Positions 13,120-24,778 of a DNA stretch of 64,000 nt are shown here, piece by piece. This stretch comes from Psoroptes ovis (lineage: Eukaryota > Arthropoda > Arachnida > Sarcoptiformes > Psoroptidae), in NCBI GenBank assembly GCA_002943765.1, contig PQWQ01000001.1:1860001-1924000 (forward strand), written 5' to 3'. Under the pieces are notes generated by a model. That model made no database searches, was not told where the DNA came from, and was given only the letters and a program-made list of their open reading frames with translations. The first letter of the stretch is position 1. Each line of letters starts with the position of its first letter. Both the position numbers and the translations under genes were made by a program.

Positions 13120-13576
13120 TCAATTGTTCTAATAAAGTTCATTTTCATTGTATAATCGGACTTGTTATGACTCGCCAGATGGGGTCAGTTTTTTGGTGCT
13201 TCAATTCAGAAATGCTCGTCCCACAAAGATAGCTAAAATTTGAGGGATAACTTGTTTTTCTTGACATTTGTTGCTTATGCTTTGCATTAAATGTTTATAT
13301 GTTTATTTTGGTGTGATTTTAAGAAAAAACCCAAAAAAAATCGTAGTGATAATTAAATGATGATTTGATTAAGTAATTTTGATTGAATGTCAATAACAAT
13401 TCGTTGTGACGATGAACGATAACGAAAAGAATATGTTGTGATTAGCAAACTGCCTATCAATCGTATTGGTGTCACACGAAAAAAATCGATGCTCATAATG
13501 GCTATTTGATTGCTGCTGTTGAAACAACTGCCAATATTTTTTATTTGGGATAAAAAATCCTAATTACTCAGCTATC
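13120..13576. other. Spacer between the two NAGLU-like genes
   Basis: AT-rich DNA with the 3' UTR of copy 1 (aataaag at 13131) and the promoter of copy 2. I see no ORF or RNA gene in it. Confidence 0.5.
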
Positions 13577-16195
13577 ATGGCCACTTTGATCAATAATGGC
13601 ACATTTTTGTTGATTCTATTATCGATTGTAGTGTTGAATCTGTTTTTTCCTTTTGCCAATTTGTTCTATGCAGAGCTTAATGTTAACGTACAGCCATTTA
13701 ATCTTAACCATCGTCTCAACAGTATTCGATCAGTCAAATATGATTATGCGAAACTTCTCAACTTACGACCAAGCATAGCTGATGCAGTTCAAACAAAGGC
13801 CGTAACCGATTTGATCAGACGACTATTGCCTAATCATTGGCATTTTTTTACTATTGTTGTTGATCATCGATTTCGAGATGGATACTTGGATCGTTTTAAA
13901 ATTAAAAGTATAGAAAATGAAAAAAAAATTCAAATCGTCGCAACAACTGGCGTTGCAGCCGCTAATGGCCTTAATTATTATCTCAAATATGTAACAAATA
14001 GTTCACTCTCATGGTCTGGTGATCAACTTGATAAATTTGTGCCAAATAGCTCTGTTCCAATCATTGATGGATCTATTTCGATGACCATTAGAGATAAGTT
14101 TCGGTATTATCAAAATACTTGCACTGCCTCTTACTCTATGGTTTGGTGGAATTGGCAAAGATGGGAACGAGAAATCGACTGGATGGCATTAAATGGAATT
14201 AATCTTCCTTTAGCTTTCAATGGTCAAGAAATTGTATTCCGGAAAACATTTCAAAGGCTTAATCTTACTGCTAAGGAAATTGATGAATACTTTACTGGAC
14301 CTGCTTACTTAGCTTGGAATCGAATGGGTAATATTCAGACTTGGTCTGGACCATTATCACAGCACTGGCATCAACAACAGACTGATTTACAACGTAAAAT
14401 TCTCAAAAGAATGCGACAATTAGGCATGTATCCAGTCGTCCCAGCTTTTTCTGGTCACGTTCCACGAGCGTTTCGACGAAAATATCCAGCTGCTAAAATG
14501 AATCGATTGGCTGATTGGAATCATTTTGGTGCCAATTATAGCAGGTAAGAAATTTTCAAACGAACGCTGCATAGAAATCAAATTCAAATATGAACTTATT
14601 TCTACTCAGAACATTCTTCTTGGAGCCAGAAGATCCATATTTTGTTCGAATAGGCAGAGTATTTATCGAAGAATACATTGCATTGTATGGTACAGATCAT
14701 TTCTATAATATAGATATGTTTGTAGAGGAGACGCCTTCTTCACGAAATTTGTTGTATTTGCGAAAATGCGGTCTTAATGTTTATAAAAGCATCAGTCTTG
14801 CTGATGAGCATGGAATATGGCTGCTACAAGGATATCCTTTCAATTCATTGTATGATAAATTTTGGGGCCCTGAACAAGTTGAAGCATTTGTCACAGCTGT
14901 GCCTAAAGGAAAAATGCTCATATTAGATAACATCGCTGAAGTGATTCCAATTTATCCTCAAACAAATGGCTATTTCGGTCAACCATTCATTTGGTGCATA
15001 CTTCACAATTATGGGGGCGTTTCTGGCATGTTTGGATCGTTGAACCGAATCAATAAAGCAGTTTATGATGCCCGAGATCAATATCAAAACATGTTAGGCA
15101 TCGGGATAGCTCCCGAAGGAATTAATCAGAATGATGTAGTTTATGATTATATGATGGAAGTTAGCTGGTATGATCAAGCGCCTAATATGAGCCAATGGTT
15201 TTCCAACTATTATCATCGCAGGTATGGTGTTCAAGATCGAAATTTGGATGATGCATGGCAATTACTTCGTTCGTCTGTTTATCATGATCCTATTGGCATT
15301 AAAAATCATGGACGTTATATTTTCATATCAAGACCTCGTCCACATTCACATTCAATGTTGTGGTATAATCCTCGTAACGTTTCCAATGCATTACGCTTAT
15401 TCCAAAATTATTCTAAAACCAATGCTGACATCATCCACAAATCCGACACGTTTGTGCATGATTTAGTTGATGTTTCGCGACAAACACTGCAGCTTGTGTT
15501 TGACCATTATTATCGAATAATGGATGCTGCGATTGAACATCACCAACAAGCTGGCATTTTGCAGCCAACAATGAATCAACTGATCAGAGTCCTCGATTTG
15601 GCCGAAAAAATTCTTCAATCGTGTAAGAACTGCCTGCTATTTAACTGGATTCGAGATGCGCGGGCAATGGGCAAAGATCGTCATGAAAGTGATTCATATG
15701 AATGGCAAGCGCGAACTCAAATTTCAATTTGGGGTCCAGAATCTAATGTGAGCATTATCCAAATTAAATTAATGATTGAATGAATTATTAATTTTTTATT
15801 CTGATAAAGATCGCTAATTATGCTGTCAAACAATGGTCTGGTATGTTTCGATATCTATTCAAACCACGTTGGCAGCTGTTTTTTAAAGAAATGATTGATT
15901 GCATCAAAAATAATCGAACTTATAATGAAAAGCAATTTAGAAATAAATTATTTCATATGATTGATGTTCCATTTACCAAACGAAAAGCAGAACATGATGA
16001 TGAATTGGTGAAAGAAGCTAAAGGTAATTCGTAAAGATTTACAATAATTTTCAATTTAATATCATGATTTATATTTTATCAGTTTCTGATCTCATTCACA
16101 ATGTTGACAAAGTGATAAAAATGGCTGCTCAATCGATCGACATTGAATCAACTTATAAATATTATTACAACGATACTGAAAGATGGTTAGAGTGA
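13577..16195 (+). CDS. Alpha-N-acetylglucosaminidase (GH89), copy 2
   Basis: Tandem paralog of the upstream gene, same predicted reaction. Exons 13577-14544, 14610-15747, 15810-16023, 16083-16195 give about 810 residues. N-terminal signal sequence (LLILLSIVVLNLFFPFANLF), then the same family landmarks: TTGVAAANGLNYYLKY, DKFRYYQNTCTASYSMVWW (identical to copy 1), LPLAFNGQE, WNRMGNIQTWSGPL, LYGTDHFYNID, GQPFIWCILHNYGG, PEGINQNDVVYDYM, RRYG, WQARTQISIWGPESN, KQWSGM. The conserved acidic residues in NIAE and PEG are kept, so both copies look catalytically intact. Its three introns fall at the same places and phases as three of the seven in copy 1 (after the NYS motif, phase 2; after GPESN, phase 0; at AK(G), phase 1). 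The copy-2 pattern is therefore a subset, consistent with intron loss here or gain in copy 1. Confidence 0.95.
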
Positions 16196-16591
16196 TCTAT
16201 TCTATTCTATTCAATGTTTGACAATGATTATTATAATTTGATTTGTATAATTATATTACTCAATGTATATTTGTTCAATTATTTTAGCTAATTTTTTATT
16301 TTTGTGATGATTTAATCGTTTCATAATCAATAAACAAACATAATTAAATATTCTGATAATTGATACAATGTAATCACAAATGACTGTTAATGTTGGAGCC
16401 AAAATTTTCTTGATTTCCAACATGGATATTTTTTACCATTTCGTATTCTTTCGACAATCAAAAGATGGCACATATCGTATTGAAATTTAAATGAAATGAA
16501 CGTTTATTCAACGAAATGGTAGAAAAATTTCAATCTTAAACTTTAAAATGAAATAATCACGTTTATTTCTTCCAATAATTGCTTGACGACA
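16196..16591. other. Spacer between convergent genes
   Basis: 3' UTRs of NAGLU copy 2 (+) and the gustatory-receptor-like gene (-). AT-rich; no ORF or structured RNA seen. Confidence 0.5.
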
Positions 16592-17818
16592 TCACTGTGT
16601 TTGTCCAATCAATACAGAATAGTTGATGATTGCACAAAAAATTTTCAATAAAAATTGAAAATTTATCCTTCCAAAAGTGAATGTTTGAATGTGAAAATAT
16701 TCAAAATATATTTGCATTTCGATCAATTTCACATTGATTTGTTGCGGTCGTCTTTTATATTGTAGATGATTAAATTTTTCATTAGTATTTATTTGAAAAT
16801 TATCAACACCATTCATTAACAATGATTGTGATGATAATTTTAATAATTTTTCCTTCATTTTCATTGTTTTGTAATGGATTTTTGCATCTAACCAAAATAT
16901 ATAAAACCAATATGATAGAATTGTGATGAAAAATGAACAATTTGTTAACAATGTTTGCGTGCTATAGATAAAATTTGCAACAGTCACTATAAAATCTAAT
17001 GATGTACATAATAAAAACATTGCAAATGACCATGCAAATTGTTGATTCAATTGCATATTAACCATTGCCAATTTTTGTATTGATTTCATATTGGATGGTT
17101 TTTCAAAATTTCTATCATTGTAAATTTTATCCAATTGTTTTGATGTGAAATATTTGAAATAATGGAATATCAATAGATAAAGATACAAATTGGAATGCAT
17201 TACGTAATAGCTCAATATTTGTAGAAATGAATTATTCATTAAACATTTATATATCAATTGATAATAAAATAATATGAATGTAATGTTACTCGAGAATATT
17301 ACTGCAACGACAATTAATTTTTGTTTAAATTTATCAAAATTAACATCTGAATCACATATTTCGGTCAATATTCTTTGCTTCAATAAATGATACAATTTTT
17401 TCGAATTAAAAATCAAATAAATACCTTGCACAGTGTAACAAAATTCATATGAATAATCATAACTACGATACACGATGAATAAGAATGCATTTGATAAATG
17501 TTTTTTATCATAATTTAATAGTTTAAAATTGCTTTGCATAAAAATTGAATAGACTGTTATTGTGAATAAAGAAATATTCCATATAAAGTTGATTATTGCA
17601 CAAAATTTACATTTTTTCACACATAAATTTGGTATGCCTAATAATCTGTATTTTAATTAAAAGATTATTTAAAATAAATTAAAAATTCAACTAAAATTTT
17701 GGCTCAATTACCCGAAATATTGACATAGATAATCAATGATTATATTAGATTTGACATCAGTATTGTGTGAACGATTATCACGGGCCATCATTATCACCCT
17801 AGTCACAATTAAAGACAT
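16592..17818 (-). CDS. Gustatory-receptor-like seven-helix chemoreceptor
   Basis: Probable ligand-gated chemosensory channel of the insect-type gustatory receptor (7tm_7) superfamily. Two exons on the minus strand: 17818-17712 (35 codons plus 2 bases, ending TAT TTC GG) and 17645-16592, joined across a 66-base intron to give CQYFGLLGIPNLC. Total about 386 residues, the usual GR length. There are six to seven hydrophobic helices, an intracellular-type basic loop, and a C-terminal helix with TFGRINFQFLLKIFCAIIN then YSVLIGQTQ. This is a degenerate form of the family's TYhhhhhQF ending. N-terminal CQYFGLLGIPN is also typical. Sequence is otherwise very divergent and rich in Phe/Tyr/Ile. The ATG at 17818 is the first in-frame start; upstream exons cannot be excluded. 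Family assignment rests on length, topology and these end motifs only. Confidence 0.75.
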
Positions 17819-20150
17819 TTAATCTTTGAAGAAAGAATTTGTTAATGAATTCTTTTCCCATTTCATTTCAATTTGGATCAATATTTGTCAAATCGATTGT
17901 CCTTGTTCGCCGGTACAAATGTTTTAATCAAATTAAATATTTTCATACATCAAAACCATATAATTATTGAATAACGCTTCTAATCATTTAAAACCATTGC
18001 AAATCAATAAATTTTCAATTTTCAAAATTCAATTTCATTAATTGAATGATTAGATATCGATTCATTCATTTTTTCTAGATTATTTACTTGTTTCCAAACA
18101 TGATCGTAATTAAAATGTAAAAAGTTAATTTAAAAATATGAAAATGAAGGATTAAATGATGTCATTTGATCATATTTTACATGAATTAATAGAACAAATT
18201 AATAATGGAGTAACATTGGTGCAACAACTAAGGCCGACAGCTGAACAACCGAAAGCAAAACCAGTTTGCAAGAAACAAAACACAAATTCAATTAATCTGT
18301 TGATTTCGTATGAATTTCGTATTGTATTTCATATTTAAAAAACAAAATACATTCAACCGAACAATGCTCATTACGATTAGAAAATTCATTTTTTAATCGT
18401 ATTGATTTCGTTAAAATTAAAAATAAAATCAAAACCTATTAAATTCATATAAAAATGCTTAAATTGCTACATATTTGAATTTCTTTGATTTTGTTTGTGA
18501 AATTTTTTGGTTTTTCTTCAAATCATTATTGTTTCATTCATTTATTTATTCCAATAATCAATGGAATCATTTACAACCACTGCAACGATAATTGGATTCA
18601 TCGTTATAGCATTAATATTGTTATGGCTTTTGATGATGTTATGCAGCTTTTGTCAATGTTGTCCATGTAAATGTGGTGGCCTTTGTTGCTGCTGATAATG
18701 AAAATGATAATCACTCGACAATGTGAAAATATTATTATTGATTGATTCAAGATTTCATTTTTACAATTTATTCTGTGATTTATTTATTTTTTTCTGATTT
18801 AATATTGTATATCATCTTCAAAATTTGAAATTTTAATAATAAATTCAATGAAAAAAAATTAGATAGTTTAACCCTTTTAAATTCCAAAAAAAAATCCAAT
18901 TCAATTTAAAAGCAAATATCAATGTGCAAATACATCACACAATTTACAATGTTTTTGCACATTTCCTCTTTGTATTCTAAGGAATCGACAAACAATCAAA
19001 CACAACAACAACAAAAACTGATGACTTAAATACTTGAGTTTCCTGAATCAATAGTTTTCTTGAAATCTAGAAAATCGGGGACATTTCTCGCTGACATTCT
19101 TCAAAATTCTTCAAATCATTGTGTGTTTGACGGCAGTCATAGTGGTGTTATTGGTGATTTCATTGTTCAAAGTATTCCATAAATTGATTTCAAAACAATA
19201 AAATAATCGAAATGACAAAATACTTTGGTTGAAAAAATATATTCTTTTGTTGTTACCGTCTATGTGGGGTAAGGGAACAGCATAATGTCTATGAATATGT
19301 ATGAACAAAATTTGATTTTGATAAAATATTTTCTCCCTCTATTAAATGCCTTAAATATCAGTACATCAGTGGCAAGTGCTTGGTATTTGCTTGCCAAATA
19401 ATACCATAGTGTTATCATTGTATATTTAATGAGAATGCTGAATGAATTAATTTCAATTTCACCATGTTCTTGATGATGAAGAAGACGGAGAAGAAATGAT
19501 TATAAGAAAGAATTCGGTCTATTGTGTTCTATTTTTTCTCCCCAAATATCTTCACATTGCGTTTACGAGAAGGATCGGTTCTGGGTTCTTCAATTTCAAT
19601 TGAAATATAAATAATAAGAAAACCAATCATACAAAATATTGATGGTGATGTATTGCTATTATTATCTTTATTATTGGAAAATATAGTTTGATTCGATTGT
19701 CAATTTAAAACTAAATATTAAAAAAACTATGAAGAATGTAAAATGAATTCTTGAATTGACGAAGACAGAAATATTTCAGATTCTTGAATCGTTAAAAGCT
19801 TGTCTGGTTGGTGTTGTTGTTGGAGATGTGTTATATTATGGCATACGCCGCCGTTTAATTCATATCGATTATTTCAGCATTATTTGCGCCTGGATTTTAT
19901 TAAATTTTGAAATAAATAAAAAAAATATTTCGTTCTCTTATTATTTAGGCTTCAAATATTGGTCATCATCATTATTATTCGATGATAATCATAAATAATT
20001 TTCGGTTGTTGTCGTTGCCGATGATGCGTGACATTTAAAATATGTTGATGTGTTTGACTTGTCTTCGTCAAATTTGTTTATTTCGAAATTTGCTTTGGAA
20101 TTTTGTTTTTTAAATAAAAATTTTTCAATTTCAAAAATATATTGAACAAA
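17819..20150. other. Gene-poor AT-rich region
   Basis: About 2.3 kb with no solid multi-exon gene. It contains one interesting small ORF (18561-18695, listed separately). Other short open frames, such as 18156-18338 and 19756-19998, have no recognisable features and are treated as chance. Confidence 0.4.
18561..18695 (+). CDS. Candidate 44-residue membrane peptide with Cys-rich tail
   Basis: ATG to TGA encodes 44 residues. The short N-terminus METFTTTAT-like (MESFTTTAT) is followed by one strong hydrophobic helix (IIGFIVIALILLWLLMMLCS). A 14-residue tail then has eight cysteines (CQCCPCKCGGLCCC). This layout is unlike the random AT-rich ORFs around it and resembles small palmitoylated or metal-binding membrane microproteins in general form. 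No homolog is recognised. A polyadenylation-like aataaa lies about 140 bases downstream (near 18838). It could instead be the last exon of a longer gene, but no good acceptor was found just upstream. Confidence 0.35.
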   Translation: MESFTTTATIIGFIVIALILLWLLMMLCSFCQCCPCKCGGLCCC

Positions 20151-21263
20151 ATGATGACAACAAAAGATGAAACAATTAAATATCATGTACGACAAATGAC
20201 CATCAATGATATTGATTCAGTGTTGCGAATATGGTCAAAAAATAATCTTCATGAAGGTACAAAAACAATACAATCGTTTATGATACAAGATCCAGAAGGT
20301 TTTATTGTTGCTGAACAAATTTTTGATGAAAATAATGATAATTTTAACAATAACAATGATGATAAAAGTGAATTAATAAATAATAATGATGATGCTGTTA
20401 ATAAGATTATCACCAAAAAACGTATAATAGGTATGTGTGTCGGTATATTTGTACATCCAACAATTGCATTCATCGGTATGTATGGCGTACGACCGGAACT
20501 ACATGGTCGCGGTATCGGCATTTCGATGTGGAATCGTATGATGGATCATATTGGTTCATTAAATGCTGGTCTTTATGCTGTACCTGAACACTTGACAATG
20601 TATCGTGATCGTGCCGGATTTTGTCATTCAGATGATCGTTCATTAATTATCTATGAATCTAATTATGATGATAAATTAAATTTAGATTTTTTAGTACGAT
20701 CAATACCGGAAACAAAAATTCATATGATTACATCTGAATGGTATTCAAAAATTATCGATTATGATGCACAAATTCATGGCTATATTCGTGCAAAATTATT
20801 ACCGCATGTTTTAACAGGTAATTGTTTTTTTTCAATCATTGATTAGTGCTAATTGTTTTATATTTAATGACGATTTTTTTCGTGCTCTGTTTCGTTTTGA
20901 ATCAATTCAGAAGAAGATACGGCATCATTTGTAGCATCAGACATCAATGGCGAACAAATTTATGGTTATGGCTGCATTCGAACGAATAATATTGGAAAAG
21001 CAATGATTGGACCATTATATGCTAATAATGATGCTATTGCTGAATTATTGATGAGATATTTGTTTCAAAAATTATCCAAATCATTCGAAAAAGGTCTTCT
21101 ATACATGACGCTAGATTCGAATCCAGGTGGAGAACGAATTGCTGATAAACTTGCATTAAGACAGCAGGAAAAAATTCAACGATTTTTTCGTGGTCAACCA
21201 TACAATGGTGCCGATTGGGATCGTGTTTATTGTATTCATTCGCCAAATTTTTCATTACTTTGA
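20151..21263 (+). CDS. GNAT-family N-acetyltransferase, two-domain type
   Basis: Probable acetyl-CoA-dependent N-acetyltransferase of unknown substrate. Exons 20151-20817 and 20911-21263 (93-base intron, phase G|AA) give about 339 residues. The N-terminal GNAT fold shows the beta4 strand FIGMYGVRPELHGRGIGISMW, which contains the acetyl-CoA pyrophosphate loop R/Q-x-x-G-x-G/A in HGRGIG. This is followed by YAVPEHLTMYRDRAGF. An Asp/Asn-rich low-complexity insert (about residues 65-85) interrupts the first half. The C-terminal half (GYGCIRTNNIGKAMIGPLYA, with LLYMTLDSNP after it) matches the second, GNAT-like domain seen in nematode and arthropod proteins of the DUF1248/YitH C-terminal type. The real start is the ATG at 20151; nothing upstream supports a longer form. 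Confidence 0.85.
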
Positions 21264-22311
21264 AAAACATTCAAGTTTTTAATTGGAAAAATATCTAAAA
21301 AATTAGTATTGTTAGCACTTGCCAGATGGAGGCACAAAATTAAAAAAAAATTTCGTTCAAAAATTTCCTTGAAAATTGTCTTGCTTGGAGCTCATAAGTA
21401 TCTCAAGACATTGAATTTAATTTCGTTAATTTGGATTCAAAAAAAAATGTCAATTGATTAATTTGGATTATCCTTTGATTGTTGATTCATTTTTTCATTT
21501 CATTTCATTGAATTAACACCTCTTTCACTGATAATTTTTTTTCTAAAAATAAAATAAACTTGAAAATTAGTTAATATTGTGACGAAGGTCAGATTATTCA
21601 ATGTTGATTTGAATGACTTATTCATCCATCGATCCATTCATACCTTACTGGACATGAATTAATCAATTAATTCAATTCAATTTAATCAATGATCATAATC
21701 ATTATCATATGTTGATGATATTGAAAATAATAATGGTAAATTTGCAAAATTTATTATAAAATTTACATGTTTGGATATTATTATTATACAAAGAGAACAC
21801 AAAAATAAAATATTCAAATCCAAGGATTTTTTTTTTTTGAATACATATTTGGAACCATTTTTGTAACTGTACTGCTGATGTTGTCCATAATTCAATGAAT
21901 TTATAAGATTATTTTTTCATTCATTCATTTATGGCTTCAATCAATGCCTACAATACCATTATTGGTGTGTGTGTGTGTGTGTGTGAACATTGTATGTACA
22001 TGCATACACACACAATTACATTGACAAGTTTTAAAAACAAATAATTTAAATTTATTCATTTAATTTTTTACTTACCTTTACACAAAAAAGGATGCATCTT
22101 TTTTTTTGTTTTGTTTTGTTTGCATTTTGCAATAGGCAGCAAAAAGATTGATTATTGTTTGCGATGAAGTCGTTGTTGATCAAGAACATCCGAATCATCA
22201 TCAAATTTAGTGACTTTTTATGGATTGATTCAATTATTCATCGCCTATGATTTGAATTATTGTGATTCATATGTTCAAAAGAAAACATATGGACAGTTAG
22301 ACAGATGGAAA
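21264..22311. other. Intergenic region with a GT microsatellite
   Basis: AT-rich spacer of about 1 kb. A GT dinucleotide repeat lies at about 21964-21984, followed by a CA run near 22003-22013. No gene seen. Confidence 0.5.
21964..21984. repeat. (GT)n microsatellite
   Basis: About ten uninterrupted GT units, with a short complementary ACACACAC run 20 bases further on, so the two could pair as a weak hairpin. Confidence 0.9.
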
Positions 22312-23159
22312 ATGGCAAATCGACATCAACAACTACAACAACAACAACAGCAATCTCCGAAACCTCAACAAACAAACAATGATGATCCACCAAATTATAT
22401 TGAATTAGATTTTGGTAATAATAATCATAGCAATCGATCAAATAATTCGATCAATTCAAATAATAACAGTAACAATGATGATAATTTAGTCGGAACGAAA
22501 CAACAGCAACAGCAACCGCAACAACAACAAAATCAACCAAAAATATCGATAATATCGCCACAATCACGAATTTCGAGATATGAACAACAAAAACAACAAA
22601 TAGATAAATATTTTACTCATACATCATGTGATAATAATCATCATCAATATTCAAATCAATCAGAACCACAGATAATTTTTCAACAAAAACAACAACAACA
22701 AAGACAATCAAATGAAGATCCAAGAGATTTTGCAACATTTCTTTGTAAGTTCTGAGTTAATTTTATCTCAAATAAATTTATCAGCATTTAAATTAAAAAT
22801 TCATTGATTATTCCAATTCTTCTCAATCAATCAAAGGTATATTTGCATGTGTAATGACTACAGTTCTTGTGCTGATGTTTTATATGGTCGGTGAAGCTGC
22901 ATTCCGATTGATATTGATGGTCATTTCATTTGTTTCAATATTAACATTGTGTTTAGCTTGTTTTCTTCGCCGTCCAACGTTGGTCATTTTGGGACAAACA
23001 AATTTCATTCCAAACACCAGTGTCAACAATAATAATAATAACAATAAACCGCCGCAACCTTATTTGATGATATTTCCAACACTATTTGGTCGACCATTTT
23101 CTATTGAAACTGCTGAAACATCAACATCATCATCATCGACAATTGTTAAAAAGATTTAA
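22312..23159 (+). CDS. Orphan Gln/Asn-rich protein with two membrane helices
   Basis: I do not recognise a family. Exons 22312-22744 and 22837-23159 (92-base intron, phase T|GT gives Cys) encode about 251 residues. The N-terminal ~145 residues are disordered, with several poly-Gln and poly-Asn runs around a PPNYIELDF motif and a basic patch (SRISRYEQQKQQIDKYF). The intron falls just before the first hydrophobic segment (CIFACVMTTVLVLMFYMVGEA); a second follows at once (LILMVISFVSILTLCLACFL). The tail is PPQPYLMIFPTLFGRPFS then Ser-rich. PPNY in the N-terminus could be a WW-domain ligand. The start at 22312 is the first ATG before the Gln-rich part; the frame is open upstream to 22210 but without a better start. 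Tandem to the bursicon genes. Confidence 0.65.
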
Positions 23160-23551
23160 GATTCAATACACACATGTGAAATTAAGTTTTGTTATTATTA
23201 TTATTTGTATTTATTATTTTTGTTTGATTTATTTTATTTCATTGTTTCTGTAACAAAAAAGTAAATTATTGAAATGTATTTCCGATTTAAATGTAAAAAT
23301 TGTGTTTTCGAATCGATGTTATTGTGTTATTTAATCGATGGGTGATTTTTTTCTTTAAATGCCGGGGCCAGCAGTGAATCGTAGCTCAAACATGATTGGG
23401 GCAGAATACCGAGCATTTTAATGATGTAAAATAATTTTCTTAAATACAAAAAAACATTTTATATCTTGAATTCGATGTGAAAAGTTGCATAGATTCTAAT
23501 CATTAATATTATTGTCGTTTTTTTATTTTCAAATAAATTAATTTAAAAATC
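23160..23551. other. Spacer upstream of bursicon beta
   Basis: AT-rich 3' UTR and promoter DNA between the orphan two-helix gene and bursicon beta; no other feature seen. Confidence 0.5.
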
Positions 23552-24165
23552 ATGAATTTGATTCTTATCTTAATGTTATTATTGATATCATGTTACAATT
23601 ATTATATTGTCGATTCATCATCATCGTCATCAACGAATGAATGGCATAAGCGTTCAAAAGATAATAATAACAATGATAATGGATTTGTTGTTAATCAATC
23701 ACCAACTAATTGGTTACATAAATGTCGAACAATTGAAATTTTGATTGAAATGAGTAAAGATGAATTCGGTACTAATGGTGAATTGATACGCCGCTGTAAT
23801 GGTCAAGCATTGGTTAATAAATGTGAAGGTGCATGTATTTCAAATTTACGGCCATCAATACAAGCACCTACTGGTCTACTTAAGGTATTGTCAATGAAGG
23901 TATTGTTTGTAAAATAATAATAAATATTACAAAGAAGAGATTTTAAAATCTCTAATCTTTCAATTAATATTGATTCCGATTAATTATTCCTTCTATATTC
24001 AAACACAAATAGGAATGTAATTGTTGCCGTGAAACATCAATGCACATGAAACGTATCGTGTTGGACAATTGTTTTGATCAAGATGGCAATCTATTGGCCG
24101 AAGAAAAAATGGTGATCACAGTTAATGAACCGCAAAATTGTGCTTGTTTTCAATGTGCTAATTGA
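23552..24165 (+). CDS. pburs: Bursicon subunit beta (partner of bursicon)
   Basis: Secreted cystine-knot neurohormone subunit. With bursicon alpha it forms the heterodimer that acts through the LGR2-type receptor to control cuticle hardening at moulting; the beta homodimer has immune roles in flies. Exons 23552-23884 and 24013-24165 (128-base intron, phase 0) give 161 residues. A signal peptide (MNLILILMLLLISCYNYY) is followed by a Ser/Asn-rich linker. The CTCK domain has all eleven expected cysteines: HKC, RRC, VNKCEGAC, ECNCCRE, DNC, QNCACFQC. The block NGQALVNKCEGACISN followed by PSIQAPTGLLKECNCCRE is diagnostic of the beta subunit. The protein ends directly after the last Cys (AN), as expected. 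It sits 613 bases upstream of bursicon alpha, same strand. Confidence 0.95.
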
Positions 24166-24778
24166 TGGTTGTTGTTTACTGGTTCAACTGATCGATTCCT
24201 GAATTTCATCGAAAATTAAAATTTAAATTGAAAAATTAAAATTGATCCAATTGACTTTATTTCAAAATAATCAAGATTCTTTTGTCTCTTTGTTTGTCAT
24301 ATATGGCATTCTTGTTGAAAGTACATTTAACATTTGATTGAAAAAAATATTCAAAATTTAAGATTAAATCTATTGTGTGTAAACGAATAAATTTTGACCA
24401 ATTTACAATTTCTCGACATGTTAATTCGATTCACTTAGCTCATGCCGTGTTTCAAATGGGATTTGTTTGTAATGGTTTTTTGTCGATTCAAATATGAGAA
24501 AATTCATTCATTTGAATTATGTTGATCTCAGACCCTGTGGTATGCCCAAAAAGTACAAAGAAAATCACTTAACAACATTAAAATGAAATTGTCGATAATG
24601 ATTATTATTTTCTTGATGACATTAATCATTCAGAATCAATTTGAACATTGAAAATATGCCATCATAAAGAAATTATTTCCAATAATCATCATCAAAGATT
24701 GATTCATATTAATTTTGGCCATCGTTCTGATTAAATCTTTGCTTTCGATTGATTGATTGATTGATTTGCATAAAGAAT
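24166..24778. other. Spacer between bursicon beta and alpha
   Basis: AT-rich 613-base interval with the 3' UTR of beta and the presumed promoter of alpha. A short (TTGA)n run lies at 24748-24763. No ORF of note. Confidence 0.5.

Noticed and set aside
18156..18338. 60-residue ORF MMSFDHILHELIEQ...
   Set aside because: No domain, no matching splice partner to the 18561 peptide, and stop-to-stop length is unremarkable for this composition.
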